This document shows, one piece after another, positions 54,761-64,000 of a stretch of 64,000 nucleotides of DNA (its first letter is position 1; every line of letters begins with the position of its first letter). Source of the DNA: Podocnemis expansa (Eukaryota; Chordata; Testudines; Podocnemididae); NCBI GenBank assembly GCA_007922195.1, contig ML681963.1, positions 52,461,918 to 52,525,917 on the forward strand, read 5' to 3'. The translations under genes and the position numbers were made by a program. Below the pieces are notes generated by a model. The model saw only the letters and a list, made by a program, of their open reading frames with translations, ran no database searches and was not told where the DNA came from.

Positions 54761-55349
54761 GTGCCTGGGATAAGAAAAGACATGCACCTCACTTTGTGAA
54801 CAGTATTAGAGCAAGGAGCGCAAAACCACCCTGGAGTTGTGAAACATAAACAAAAAAAGCCCAACAAGCCAGGATTTAACATTGTGCTTCCAAACAGAAA
54901 AGCTCCCCCTTCTCCCCATTTCTTTGTCTCCCTGCAATGAATAAGGTGCCCAATCAGAAATTTATAATAAAACTAATCTGCACCATTTAAAATTTTCATG
55001 CGGGTGTTACAGGGACTGAGTGGAACCATCCATCATTTAAATTACATTTCTAACCAGAAAGATGTTGGACAAGGGGAGAAGGAGGGGCAAGCCAAAATTT
55101 TCCATACCTTTTTTTAGCCGTTTCATTTTATAGAGCCAGAGCTGCGAGGTACTATCAATTCCTCCTTTTCTCTCAATCAGGCTTAGAAGCAAGTCTTCTC
55201 CAGGATGGGGGTTCTCCATTCACCCTTCTTTGGAGGGGACAAAAAGGACCCCCCCCCAACCCATGGCTACTAAGGATCTTCTAGCCCATTTTGCTATAGT
55301 AGAAGTGTCTGCCCTCCATGCAGCACCTTCCTATGCATATTATGCTAGC
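54761..55349. other. Unassigned non-coding
   Basis: No gene or repeat boundary is recognised. Confidence 0.35.
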
Positions 55350-55357
55350 ACCTAGAG

Positions 55358-55553
55358 CAGTGGTTCCCAACATTTTCTCTGCCATGGCACACTTTGCTAC
55401 CTTTAATTAATTTGAGGCACAGCACCATATAGTTTCCAAATGAATTCATGAATATTCATGAACCAATGAGCCAATCCAGAGCTCTTGGAGTAGTTTTTCA
55501 AAAAAATGTTGTGGCACACCTGTGTGCCATGGCACACTGGTTGGAAACCACTG
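55358..55553. mobile_element. hAT MITE, 196 bp, perfect 8-bp duplication
   Basis: CAGTGGTTCCCAAC at the left and GTTGGAAACCACTG at the right are inverted repeats. Both flanks are ACCTAGAG (55350-55357 and 55554-55561). Inside, GCCATGGCACAC and GTGTGCCATGGCACAC words and CATGAATATTCATG make further palindromes. It is the youngest-looking hAT in the window. Confidence 0.92.
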
Positions 55554-55561
55554 ACCTAGAG

Positions 55562-57060
55562 GCCAGACGCTGAGACTGGAGCACTATTGCACTAGCTGCA
55601 GCTAATACATACTGAGACACAGTCCCTGCCCTAGAGTCCTTAGTAATGGCTTGCCATTTCTTAATGAAGTCTGTCTGCTTTAGGGTATAAACTTACCAGC
55701 AATTGATAGGGGTCAGGAAGAAATTGCTTCTATGTCAAGTTATTCAATAATTATCCACTTGGGCTTTTTGGTACTTTCCTTAGAGGACAGCACAAGGCCA
55801 TTATTGAGTTTCAATAGTGGACTAGCTGGACCATTGATCTGATACACTATGGCAATTCTTACCTTGCTCTGTTAAGGTATGAGTACACCAAGCCTGAGGA
55901 TGCTGAAAAGTAAAACTCTGACTTGTGTATCGTTCTGCACCACATGATGTCAGCCTCATCTGAGAGCTTGCAGAAAGCTATTTACAGTGCCAAAGTGACA
56001 GAGTGAAGCGCGCTAATGACACTCAAGGGCCTCATTTGGGCCTGTGATGGATGCAAGCACAACTTCTCCATGCTCCATGACAGTAGATCTATTTTTCCTC
56101 CTGGTGAGGGAGCCGACCCTAGGTGCACTGGGTTTAATTTAATGCTGCCCATTCAAAGCTATCTCCTGGTTCTGTGGTTATGCCAGTAGCAGGTTTGCCT
56201 CAGGAGCTAGAACATCCCCCATCCTCGTTAGACACCAGACTGTGGAGGGTTAATTTGCATAACATCTAATGAGTTCTCTAAGTCTTCTGGTACTTGGACA
56301 AAGTCCTGGCCCCTCTGAAGTCAGTTGAGTTTTACCACAGGCCATCAATGGGGTACAAGGTTTCACCCTTGCTCCTTTAAGTCTGGGGTTTAATGAAAAA
56401 TTTTTGCATCCCCGTCACCCCCCCTTGCCCTGCTTTGCAATATTTGTTTCCAAGGAAACTTAGTTTAAAATCTAAGTATTTCTACAGCTAACCAGACACC
56501 TGAACTATAAGGTAATAAGAGCCCTGAGCCAGAACATCAGCTGGCATCCATCGACTCAGCTCCCTTGTGTGCTGCTGTGACAGTGATTTTTGTCCTACTT
56601 CCGGGACTTCAGGGGAAGCAGCAGATGCCATTAAAAAACCTGCAGCCCCAGAGCAGCAGCCTAGGTCCCAAGCTTTCCCGATGCATGATAGAACCCAAGC
56701 TAAAAACCTAATATCAAGTCCCCTTTGAGACTCCACCACACCACCCTGGGCAGCCATTACCTTGGGAGGTGTCCAAGTCCTGCTCTGATTTTACAAATAT
56801 TTTCAGTTTTCTTCATATTGGGCTGAACTAAAACTCAGACCAAACACCCTGTAGCAGAGCAACTAACCAGCTGGCATGCCCTCTTTTGGCTGGATGTGGC
56901 ACTGAGTTTACTCCTCTGGTATCCCTGTGGACAAGGTAATCTAGGGAGCAGATGGGCTGCTGCTGCTTCTTGTGAGTCAGTCCTCTAGACAGGTAATATA
57001 GTCCCACACCTTCCAGGGGCCCCAAATTCTAAACAATGCAAAGGAGCATCCCTCCTAGGC
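55562..57060. other. Unassigned non-coding
   Basis: No supported gene; the 89-aa minus frame at 56488-56757 is isolated. Poly-C/CACCCCCCC at 56416 is minor low complexity. Confidence 0.35.
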
Positions 57061-57069
57061 CCAAACCTT

Positions 57070-57416
57070 AGTTCCCAATCTTAGCCACCATTAAGACATT
57101 CCTTAATTTGACACAATGAAAGCTTGGTTTGAATACATAAGAACCTCCTGTTAATTCAAACGAAGCCTTAATTTGACTCCGTAGTTCAAACTAAGGATTG
57201 TGTAGACCTGGATTAACCTTAATTTGACTGTATTAAACTTGAATTAAGGGCTATTCAGTCAAATTAACAAAGTGGACTAAATTGACTTAACTTTACGTCG
57301 ACCTAATCCACTTTTTTAATTCAACTTAATAAGGCTGAGTTTAGTTCAAATTCAAGTTGAACTTCTTAGTTTGAATTAACCAATTCAGCCTAACTTTTTC
57401 TAGTCTAGACATAGCC
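57070..57416. mobile_element. Harbinger-type MITE, left end degraded
   Basis: The right terminus CTAGTCTAGACATAGCC is clear and is followed by TAA. The interior has TTAATTCAAA(C/T), CCTTAATTTGAC and AGTTGAACTTCTTAG palindromic words, related to the TAGTTCGAACTA family. The left terminus is not convincing. It abuts PLE coding sequence directly. Confidence 0.65.
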
Positions 57417-57800
57417 TAAGGCACCTATCCCTGTCACAAACCTTGTTGCCAACTTGGCTCACCTATCTACTCCAATGTCACCCTCTTAGAACTTAACCAA
57501 ACCAGCCACTCCATCAAGGGTTCATTCATCTGCCCATCCACCAGTGTGATTTATGCCATCATGTGCCAACAATGCCCACAAACTGGACCATGTCTGTGCA
57601 AAAGAATAAATAGGCAGAAATCAGATCTTAGGAAGCATAACATTCAAAAGCAATAGGGGAAGACATCAACTTCCTTTCATATTCTGTGAAAGACATGACA
57701 GTTACAGTGTGCTTCAACAGAAACACTAAACCAAAACTCAAATATCAAACTGCAGAGTTCAAATTCATCTGCAAATTGACACCATTAGGTAAGGTCTGAA
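57417..57800 (+). pseudogene. PLE GIY-YIG endonuclease domain, third remnant
   Basis: The sequence aligns with 30630-31051: CNLVANLAHL-type linker, then HSIKGSFICPSTSVIYAIMC with VIY at 57546, then KRINRQKSDLRK and a C-terminal KLQ(S)AEFKFICK-like stretch. Several stops and frameshifts occur, and the YIG strand is deleted. The GIY position reads VIY. It is followed by two PLE tails. It was once the C-terminal domain of a Penelope-like reverse transcriptase-endonuclease and is now non-functional. The linker translation just quoted is approximate, because the frame changes within it. Confidence 0.7.
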
Positions 57801-58235
57801 CCTTCTCACTTTATCTGTTGTTCCAGACTGTTTGAATCAAAACAACTTGTTCGGTTTCTTGAAAAAGACTGAACTGACCTTGTGACTTGCCCTTCTCTAT
57901 ATTTATCTAGTCACCTGACAGGCTACAGGTTCCATTTCATGCATCCAGTGAGGTGGGATTACACCCACAAAAGCTCACATGATAAATAAATTTGTTAGTC
58001 TTTAAAAATGCCACCAGACTCCTTGTTTGTTATGGTCTAAGAAGGCTCCTGAAGCACCTCCTTAGCTGAACACCACTCAGGGTTTCTTGAAACTTCCCTC
58101 TATATATTTTCCTCCCATTCTGCAAGGTCCCCATCTACAAAGCATCTGATGAAAGTGAGATTTTCTCCCACAAAAGATCATGTGATAAATAAATTAGTTC
58201 ATCTTTAAAAGTGCCACAGGACTCCTTGTTTGCTT
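57801..58235 (+). mobile_element. Two tandem PLE tails
   Basis: Tail one: CAGACTGTTTGAATCAAAAC, GCATCCAGTGAGGTGGGATT (57941 on), AAAGCTCACATGATAAATAA, GCCACCAGACTCCTTGTTTG. Tail two from about 58090: CCTCCCATTCTGCAAGGTCC, GCATCTGATGAAAGTGAGAT (58142 on), AAAGATCATGTGATAAATAA, GCCACAGGACTCCTTGTTTG. Tail two keeps CTGATGA but has AAAA for GAAA; tail one has lost CTGATGA. Confidence 0.8.
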
Positions 58236-58826
58236 CCCTTGAGGTCTGGATCCTGCCTTTTTGCAGGGGTCACCTAGAGTTTGCTCCACCCCAGTGGCTT
58301 CTCCAGATCTTGTTAGACTCCATTCACTCTTGTCAAAGGGAAAACTACTCAATACCTTTCCTCTGTCCCTGCAGCCTTCCTTCCTCTCTTTATAGCAACT
58401 TCCCAGCTGGGATTCAAAACCTGCTAGATGCAATCAGGGGACTTATTGATGCTCCAGTTTCTGTAAACCTTTCAAGGCCTCTGTGTATGCAGAGGCGAAG
58501 GACAGGCAGGCAGTGTACATAAAAATTTGGATCCGAATTTCATGGCTTGCTCTGACTATAAGTTTGTTCCCAGTGTCCAGCCTGTGTGGTCTTTGAGTGG
58601 AATCTAAATGCAATCAGACAAATTCCCTGCTTCTCATTTGGAGGCCACTGTTCATAGAACACTTTACAGGAGAAAGTGGTTTCACTGAATCCAGGACTGA
58701 GCGCATGTCCTCCAGTTCAGAGGTTTGACTAGCCATCCTCTGGTAGGTGTAGCAAGTAAAAGTTCAGGATGCTTCCTATTTTAAGCCAAATCCTGAACTG
58801 AAACTCTCCTGATTTCTAACACCCCA
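58236..58826. other. Unassigned non-coding
   Basis: The 103-aa frame at 58211-58522 begins in the PLE tail and has no known motif. Confidence 0.35.
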
Positions 58827-59249
58827 GGGCATGTCTATACAGCACTTTTATTTTGAAATAACACTCGTTATTTTGAAATAAAAATGATTTGGTCTACATG
58901 ATGTTCCCTTATTTCGAAAGGACGGACCTCATCCTTTCGAAATAAGGATCGTCGTCCCGAAAAAGTAAAACCTACCCCCCCCCGAAATGACCGTTATTTC
59001 GAAACAGATGTTTCAAAATAACAGCGTTAGACCCGTTGTTTCGAAACAACACCATTGTTTCAAAACAACAGTTCGAAACAGCGGATCCATTGGCATTATT
59101 TCGAAACATCCGTTTCAAAATAACGGTCTTTTTGATCCCGCGGTTTCCCTTATTTCGAAAGGAGCCCTTTCGAAATAAGGGTTTTATTTCAAAATCGGTC
59201 CTTTCAAAAGGACCGATTTCGAAATAAAACTGTCTGTGTAGATGTGCCC
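58827..59249 (-). mobile_element. TTTCGAAA hairpin-chain MITE, 423 bp, reverse orientation
   Basis: Left GGGCATGTCTATAC and right GTGTAGATGTGCCC are inverted repeats flanked by CCA on both sides (58824-58826 and 59250-59252). Its complement aligns from end to end with 6058-6482, including the order of all hairpins, the GGTAGGTTTTAC(T)TTTT block and the poly-G/poly-C run. The 96-aa minus frame and two plus frames inside come from the repeats. Confidence 0.92.
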
Positions 59250-59384
59250 CCAGACTGATCAAGTTGTTTGGAAGGAGATGCTAAGACTGAGAATGTAAAA
59301 TTATCTGTAAAGATGGTGACTGCTTTTTTAGCCTTCAGGATTAAGAGAGGCCTGTCTAGTAGTTCAAGAAGACATCTGGTAACT

Positions 59385-59535
59385 AGAGGCCCTGTCCCCT
59401 CTTACCTCCCACTGACTCTTTCACATGACCTTGGGCTAATCTCTTCTTGTGTAAAAGGCAGCTAATGCCTCCTTCCTGTTTTGTGAGGCTTAATTAAATA
59501 ATGGTGGGTATGTATATTCAGATCTTTTAATGGAA
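59385..59535 (+). repeat. MIR-like fragment
   Basis: CCACTGACTCTTTCACATGA, CCTTGGGCTAATCTCTTCTT, GTGTAAAAGGCAGCTAATGC and TGTGAGGCTTAATTAAATAA follow the MIR body and tail. Confidence 0.6.
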
Positions 59536-59990
59536 GGTTCGATATCAGCACGAGGAATTATTAAGAAGCTAGTGCATTAACTTAGATAACAGGTTGAAAC
59601 TACTGTTTTCTAAGGGCAAATGGCTGAGTTAGAGAGAAAGGGGCAGAAATTCAAAATAAAAGGGAAAGAAATGCTAATGAAAAAGCCTTGGCTGTTTAGT
59701 TGTTTATTTTGGTTTTGGGTTTTTTTCTTTTAAAGAAATTCTTGATTGAGAAGCATGGTTTTTTCCATCCTTAAAAATGTACCCAGACAGGGCAATACAA
59801 TTATTTAAAGCTGGTGGAAAAATGGGAAAACGATCATCAATTAGACCAACACAGAGGATTTTGTGTTGAAAAAAGATCTTTTGAGATATAAACTTCCCAA
59901 TTCACAAAAGTATTTCTCTTCATATAGGGCCAGGTCCTGTTCCCTTTACTCCTGCTTGGTAGCACCTTATTACATACATCTTAGAATCTT
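59536..59990. other. Unassigned non-coding
   Basis: AT-rich, no repeat boundary and no gene. Confidence 0.35.
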
Positions 59991-60090
59991 CAAATGGAGA
60001 TTTCGTGAGCTGGGACAAGAGCACTCGCCTAGGAGACTCCTCTGCCACTGACCTGCTATCTGATCTTGGTCAAGTCACTTATCAGGATCT
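59991..60090 (+). repeat. MIR/CORE-SINE fragment
   Basis: GCACTCGCCTAGGAGACTCC, TCTGCCACTGACCTGCTATC and TGATCTTGGTCAAGTCACTT match MIR head and body. Confidence 0.65.
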
Positions 60091-60455
60091 TGACAAACTT
60101 TAGAACATCTGATCTGAATTTAAACCAATACACTTATATTGGTGCAAACCCCTGTCTTAAGCATCCTGGAAACAGGCTTAAGTTAAACTGAAATATAGGC
60201 ATTTGCACAGGACCTGGCGCCAGTTTAACAATATCAGTGTCAAATCTGACTGACATTAAACCAGTGTAACTTTGTTGTATAGACAAGGCATGCGTGTCTG
60301 TACAGCTCCTGGCATAATAGGCTCTGAGCTCAGCTGGGAACTCTCGGCACTAGTGTGCTATAATATCTGACTGAGCAGCAGAAACACTTATTTAAGTGAG
60401 TGATCTGCATCTAGAGGTCTGGTTCTGCACACCTCTCTCTCAGCACAGGGGTGAG
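60091..60455. other. Possible DNA-transposon remnant and unassigned sequence
   Basis: 60110-60290 carries TTTAAACCA/TTAAACTG words and ends GTTGTATAGACAAGGCATG, which resembles a transposon right terminus of another family. No left partner is clear. Confidence 0.35.
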
Positions 60456-60596
60456 GTGCATTGACTACAATCTGACGAAGTGGGTTGGAAGCCCAAGACA
60501 GCTTATGTCTGAAGAAATCTATTAGTCTCTAAGGTGCCACAGGACTCTGGTTGTTTTTGCTGTACACAGACTAACACGGCTACCCCTCTGGGAATT
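60456..60596 (+). mobile_element. Diverged PLE tail, different subfamily
   Basis: CAATCTGACGAAGTGGGTT, CAGCTTATGTCTGAAGAAAT, TATTAGTCTCTAAGGTGCCA, CAGGACTCTGGTTGTTTTTG and CAGACTAACACGGCTACCCC follow the same plan as the other tails with different words. The core reads CTGACGA (compatible with CTGANGA), but GAAA is AGAC. Confidence 0.75.
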
Positions 60597-61584
60597 GACT
60601 GTAATGTTCATTTCACTCTTCTCCTGCTTCCATCCTTCGGATCTACAGCACAGGAACAGGGTGAGTAGAGAATTTTTGTGGGTGCAAATGGCATGGGCAT
60701 GGTTTATCCTACTCTCTGCTGGATTTGTGGTCTTCTTCACAGAGAAGCTCTGGTCCTGACTTGTTCCATTTGACTCCAGTGAAGTTGTTTTATCTTTAGT
60801 TGCTTTCTTCCCATTGGCCTCCCTTGCTCCTCGAGGTCAGTCACTGAGGTGAAGCAGACAACGAGTGCAGGCTATGTGGGACTGTGTCGACTATTATCTT
60901 AAGAAGTCAGGCGAGAGTCAAGGCTGCTTGGCATATGCATTTTAAATTGGCCTAAAAATTACTTGGCTACGGACTTAATGAAGTGTTAATGTATGAAAAT
61001 CTCTCATTAAAAAGCAAAACTGTGGAGACTTTTGATGGCTGGATGGCTGGACTCTGAACTGAGACCAATTAGATATGCAAAATTTTCTTGAGACCTCTGC
61101 TTCTCTGCCTGTCAAACAGCTTTGTTTCAAAGCTACCTTACATTCTTTTCTTGCTGCTTTTCTGTTTTCTTAAAGGCACCAAGTTGAAGAGACAGTGCCA
61201 CGGATAATTCAGTCTTTTGCTTTTGCACCATGCATTGCCACGCACCGCTTCAAATGCAGATTTGGGTTTGCTGTTGCTGTCTTTTGTTTTTAGCTTTGGG
61301 TGTAAACTGGGGTATCGTTAGTCTTGGAGGTGCCCTGAAAAGGAAAAAAAAATTGGATTTGTGCCATTTTTGGATCCTTATGCAGGATAAAGGCACTTTG
61401 AAAGGTTTAGTTAATTTCTTTCTGCTTGGATTTTTAAGACGATAATTTTTACCAGCTGGCCAAGTAGTTTCAGGCATCAGGGCAGCACAGAGTGGGCCTA
61501 CAAGTGATTAAAACTAAAGGAAGGTTTGCTTGGGCATTAATACACTAAGCCTACGCTTTCACAACCCTGTTTCAATGCTCTGCT
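60597..61584. other. Unassigned; 60900-61210 is a possible constrained non-coding stretch
   Basis: 60900-61210 is repeat-free, CpG-poor and rich in CATATGCATTTTAAATTGG, ACTTAATGAAGTGTTAATG and AATTAGATATGCAAAATTT. The 71-aa frame at 61230-61445 starts with a hydrophobic segment (CCCCLLFLALGVNWG), but a single short frame without splice context is not enough to call a gene. Confidence 0.35.
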
Positions 61585-61695
61585 GTGCTATAGATTTTCT
61601 GTGTGTCTTTGACTGAGTCTCTTAGCCAATCTGTGACTCACTTTCCCAGCTGTGAAATGGGGATAATAGGACTGCAGTAGTGTCAAGATGTGTGG
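61585..61695 (+). repeat. MIR/CORE-SINE fragment
   Basis: CTTTGACTGAGTCTCTTAGC, CAATCTGTGACTCACTTTCC and GTGAAATGGGGATAATAGGA are MIR body and tail. The 185-aa minus frame at 61588-62145 is antisense to this and the following CR1. Confidence 0.65.
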
Positions 61696-61999
61696 TGTCA
61701 GATACCATGGTCTCTGAGACAGAGACAGAATTTTGCACACCGACCCCTGGTGCTCCTGGCTCTGCTGGTCACACAGAGCTCCGGTCACCAGTGGATACCT
61801 CAACCCCAGCTGTGGTGAGAGATTTGAGGAGGAATGATCTAGCTGAGCCCAGCCAGACGACGTACAGTCCAAGGCCCTCATTTGCGGGTACAAGACCTTT
61901 AGCTTCCAACCAGACAGGAGGGAGGGTTCTCTCCCAGCTCTGCTCTTAAAGGGCCTTGCAGTCCCAGCAGTACATCTCTCATTTTGTGTTAATGGAAGT

Positions 62000-62640
62000 G
62001 TGACACTGTTGCAGAAAAAGAAAACACCATTCTGAGATGTATAAAGAGGATTATTGTAAGAAAGACATAAGAAGTCATTCTTCTGCTCTACTCCACTCTG
62101 ATTAGGCCTCAACTGGAGTACTGTGTCCAGTTCTGGGTGCCTCATTTCAGGAAAGATTTGGAGAAACGAGAAAATTCAAAGAAGAGCAACATGAATGATT
62201 AGATGTCTGGAACACTTGACTTACAAGGGAAGACGGAAAGAGCTAGGTTTGTTTAGTTTGGAAAAGAGACTAAGAGGGCACATGATAACAGTATTCAAGT
62301 ACCTAAGAGGCTGTCATGAGGAGGAATGAGTAAAATTGTTCTCCTAAACTACCTACAATAGGATGTGAAGCAATGAGCTTAAATTATGGCATGGGAGGTT
62401 TAGGTTGGACATGGAAGAAAATTCCTAACTGTCAGGGTGATTAACCACTGGAATAAGTTGCCTAGGCAGGTTGTGGAATCTCCATTATTTGAAGTTTTTA
62501 ACAGCAGGTTAGACAAGCGCCTGTGAGGGATTTCTATAATTCTGAGGGTACTTGTTCCTGCCGTGAGTGCAGGCGACTGGACTCGATTACCTCTCATGGC
62601 CCCTTCCAGTTTCCGATTCTATAAGGGTGGCAACTGCAGG
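62000..62640 (+). mobile_element. CR1 LINE 3' end, longest copy
   Basis: The sequence includes the last coding part and the 3' untranslated region. ATTAGGCCTCAACTGGAGTA then CTGTGTCCAGTTCTGGGTGC gives the CR1 LRPQLEYC.QFWA-type segment, and AAAAGAGACTAAGAGGGCAC follows. Then come GGTTTAGGTTGGACATGGAA, TAACCACTGGAATAAGTTGC, GGTTGTGGAATCTCCATTAT and the terminal GACTGGACTCGATTACC to CCGATTCTATAAG. The frame is broken. This is a 5'-truncated insertion. Confidence 0.85.
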
Positions 62641-64000
62641 TGGCATATGAAATAGGGTCCTGTCTTGTCTCCCATCAGCTGTGCCCCAGACTTTCCACGC
62701 ACCTTGTGAATAATTTATTCCCATCATCTCTGTTAGAAAATGGAATGGAAAGACCTACTGTTCAGCTTGTTTTTACCTTCTGGTTCCCAGACAGGAAAAT
62801 GGGATATTTACTTGCAGTAGCCACAATAAAATGCATTCTGAAAATCTGCCCCCATAAACATGTAAGCTGTGGAGACTGGTAGTATTAGCTGCACAGCTGC
62901 AGGGAACTGGTAGGCAGAGCTACCACCTTCTGCAGAGGACTCTGTCCACTTCTGCTCCTGGTTTGGGTAGAGCTGCCTGTCAGTTTTCTCAGCTGCTGTC
63001 TCCCTCCCCTCCTCCTTCCAGCCCTGGTTTAGGTAAGGCACAAGTAGCAAACACGAGTGATAAATGACAGGGGCATCAGGCAATGTAAATAAAAATAAAA
63101 AGATAGAAGATACAAGGTTAGGAAATAAGATTAAGTTCCTTCTCCAGTCTGCTCAGAGCCCTGGCACCTCTGGCTTCCTGCATCAGTTAGGAATGTAAAA
63201 AAATGACTAGATCCCTGACACCTCTTCCATTACAAATTAAGTCCGGCTTTAAAGGTTCTCTTAATGCCTGATCTAAATCTCCGGGGCTGCAGTTGAAGCC
63301 TATTACTATTTCTTGTTCTGTCCTCAAAGGCATTCTCTCTCCCTCTTGGATAGGCCAATGTTAGGGAGGAGCTCCAGGTAAATAGTATAAAGACAGACAG
63401 CTCCTTTTTGATGCCTAGATCTTTGCTTTGCTCTCTGTCACTGGCCCAGCCACTAGGGCAGATCAATTCAGCTACACAGGTGTAACAAGGACAGATTCCT
63501 GGAGCCACTCTTAGGTGACTCTTCAACAGTGAAGTGACTATGAGGCTGGAGGAGACCTGAGATTAGTCGCAAATCAAGTCCCTCCGAGCAAGGATGGCGG
63601 CTGGGGGGGGCAACAATAGGGTCTATGCAAGTGTCTGAGTGCTAGTGCATGCAGGTGTCTTTCCGTGTTTCTCTCCATGTGACTGCCTAGATGTGTGTAT
63701 CTCTCTTGTTGGGTGTGTGCATGTTTCTCTGGGGGTTTCTGTCTGTGCTTGCATGAGTGTGTTGTGCTGCTTCTGAATTCCCCAACTGCCCCCCAGGGTA
63801 CCATCTGGCTCTAGGCACCAGTTTGAGGAGAGATCCACCTGCATCAGAGCCCAGCAGCAGATGGGGAGGGGAGATTCTGCTTCTGCTCTAGGTCCTCTGG
63901 CTTTGGCTGGCACTTTGAGGCTTTTTGAATCCTTCTGTGCTCTGGACGATGACACAAGGTCCCCTTACTGCACAGACTGCTGTGAAGAATAACCAAGATT
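62641..64000. other. Unassigned non-coding; GT-rich patch at 63620-63770
   Basis: 63620-63770 is rich in GTGTCT/TGTGTG words on the plus strand, which produces His/Thr-rich frames on minus. 63230-63480 and the rest show no gene or repeat boundary. The window ends without a feature crossing the edge that I can identify. Confidence 0.4.

Noticed and set aside
61588..62145. 185-aa minus-strand frame
   Set aside because: It is antisense to a MIR fragment and to the start of a CR1 3' end, and shows no family motif.
1..64000. CRISPR arrays, operons, prophage or bacterial gene clusters
   Set aside because: Repeat types, CpG depletion, LINE/SINE content and lack of dense coding show vertebrate nuclear DNA; the tandem repeats have no spacers.
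1..64000. tRNA or rRNA genes
   Set aside because: No cloverleaf with A and B boxes was found apart from decayed MIR heads, and no rRNA-like sequence was seen.

Overview
The window looks like intergenic or intronic DNA from a sauropsid nuclear genome, most likely a turtle, with a crocodilian as the alternative. The reasons are CpG depletion outside mobile elements, CR1 LINE 3' ends, MIR/CORE-SINE copies, many short elements whose ends read GG(C/G)TATGTCTACAC, hAT copies with 8-bp target duplications, and repeated Penelope-like element (PLE) tails. I found no host protein-coding exon, tRNA or rRNA gene that I can support. Nearly all long open frames are products of GC-rich minisatellites, inverted repeats or chance.

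Layout. 1-7 kb: a left-edge MITE, a PLE tail, G-rich minisatellites, two elements with short terminal inverted repeats (2146-2630 and 3784-5143, the second filled by a 50-bp minisatellite) and a 425-bp element built of TTTCGAAA hairpins (6058-6482). 7-22 kb: CR1 3' ends, two of them split by hAT insertions with visible target duplications, a palindromic PLE tail (8281-8487), a CA microsatellite, MIRs, another hAT (19939-20207) and a PLE tail joined to a MITE. 22.5-24.3 kb: the most informative transposon, a 1.6-kb PIF/Harbinger element with a 3-bp duplication, a broken HARBI1-like transposase on + and a decayed second frame on -, followed by a palindromic PLE tail with an intact hammerhead-like core. 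28-32 kb: MITEs and two PLE copies with GIY-YIG endonuclease remnants. 35-48 kb: more MITEs, a minus-strand PLE tail, a degenerate LTR element (43488-45061) and unassigned DNA. 49.6-51.1 kb: a MITE whose cargo is a GC-rich minisatellite folded into a large inverted repeat. 53-64 kb: MITEs, a hAT with a perfect 8-bp duplication, a third GIY-YIG PLE remnant, a second TTTCGAAA element and a long CR1 3' end.

Two systems stand out. The first is the set of PLE tails, whose conserved block folds as a small hammerhead-type self-cleaving RNA: stem I GCAT/ATGC, core CTGANGA and GAAA, and a palindromic AGCT stem III suited to a dimeric form. The second is a Harbinger-type population that makes 3-bp target duplications of varied sequence and carries minisatellite or hairpin-chain cargo. 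No cellular pathway is encoded here; the window records several waves of nested transposition.
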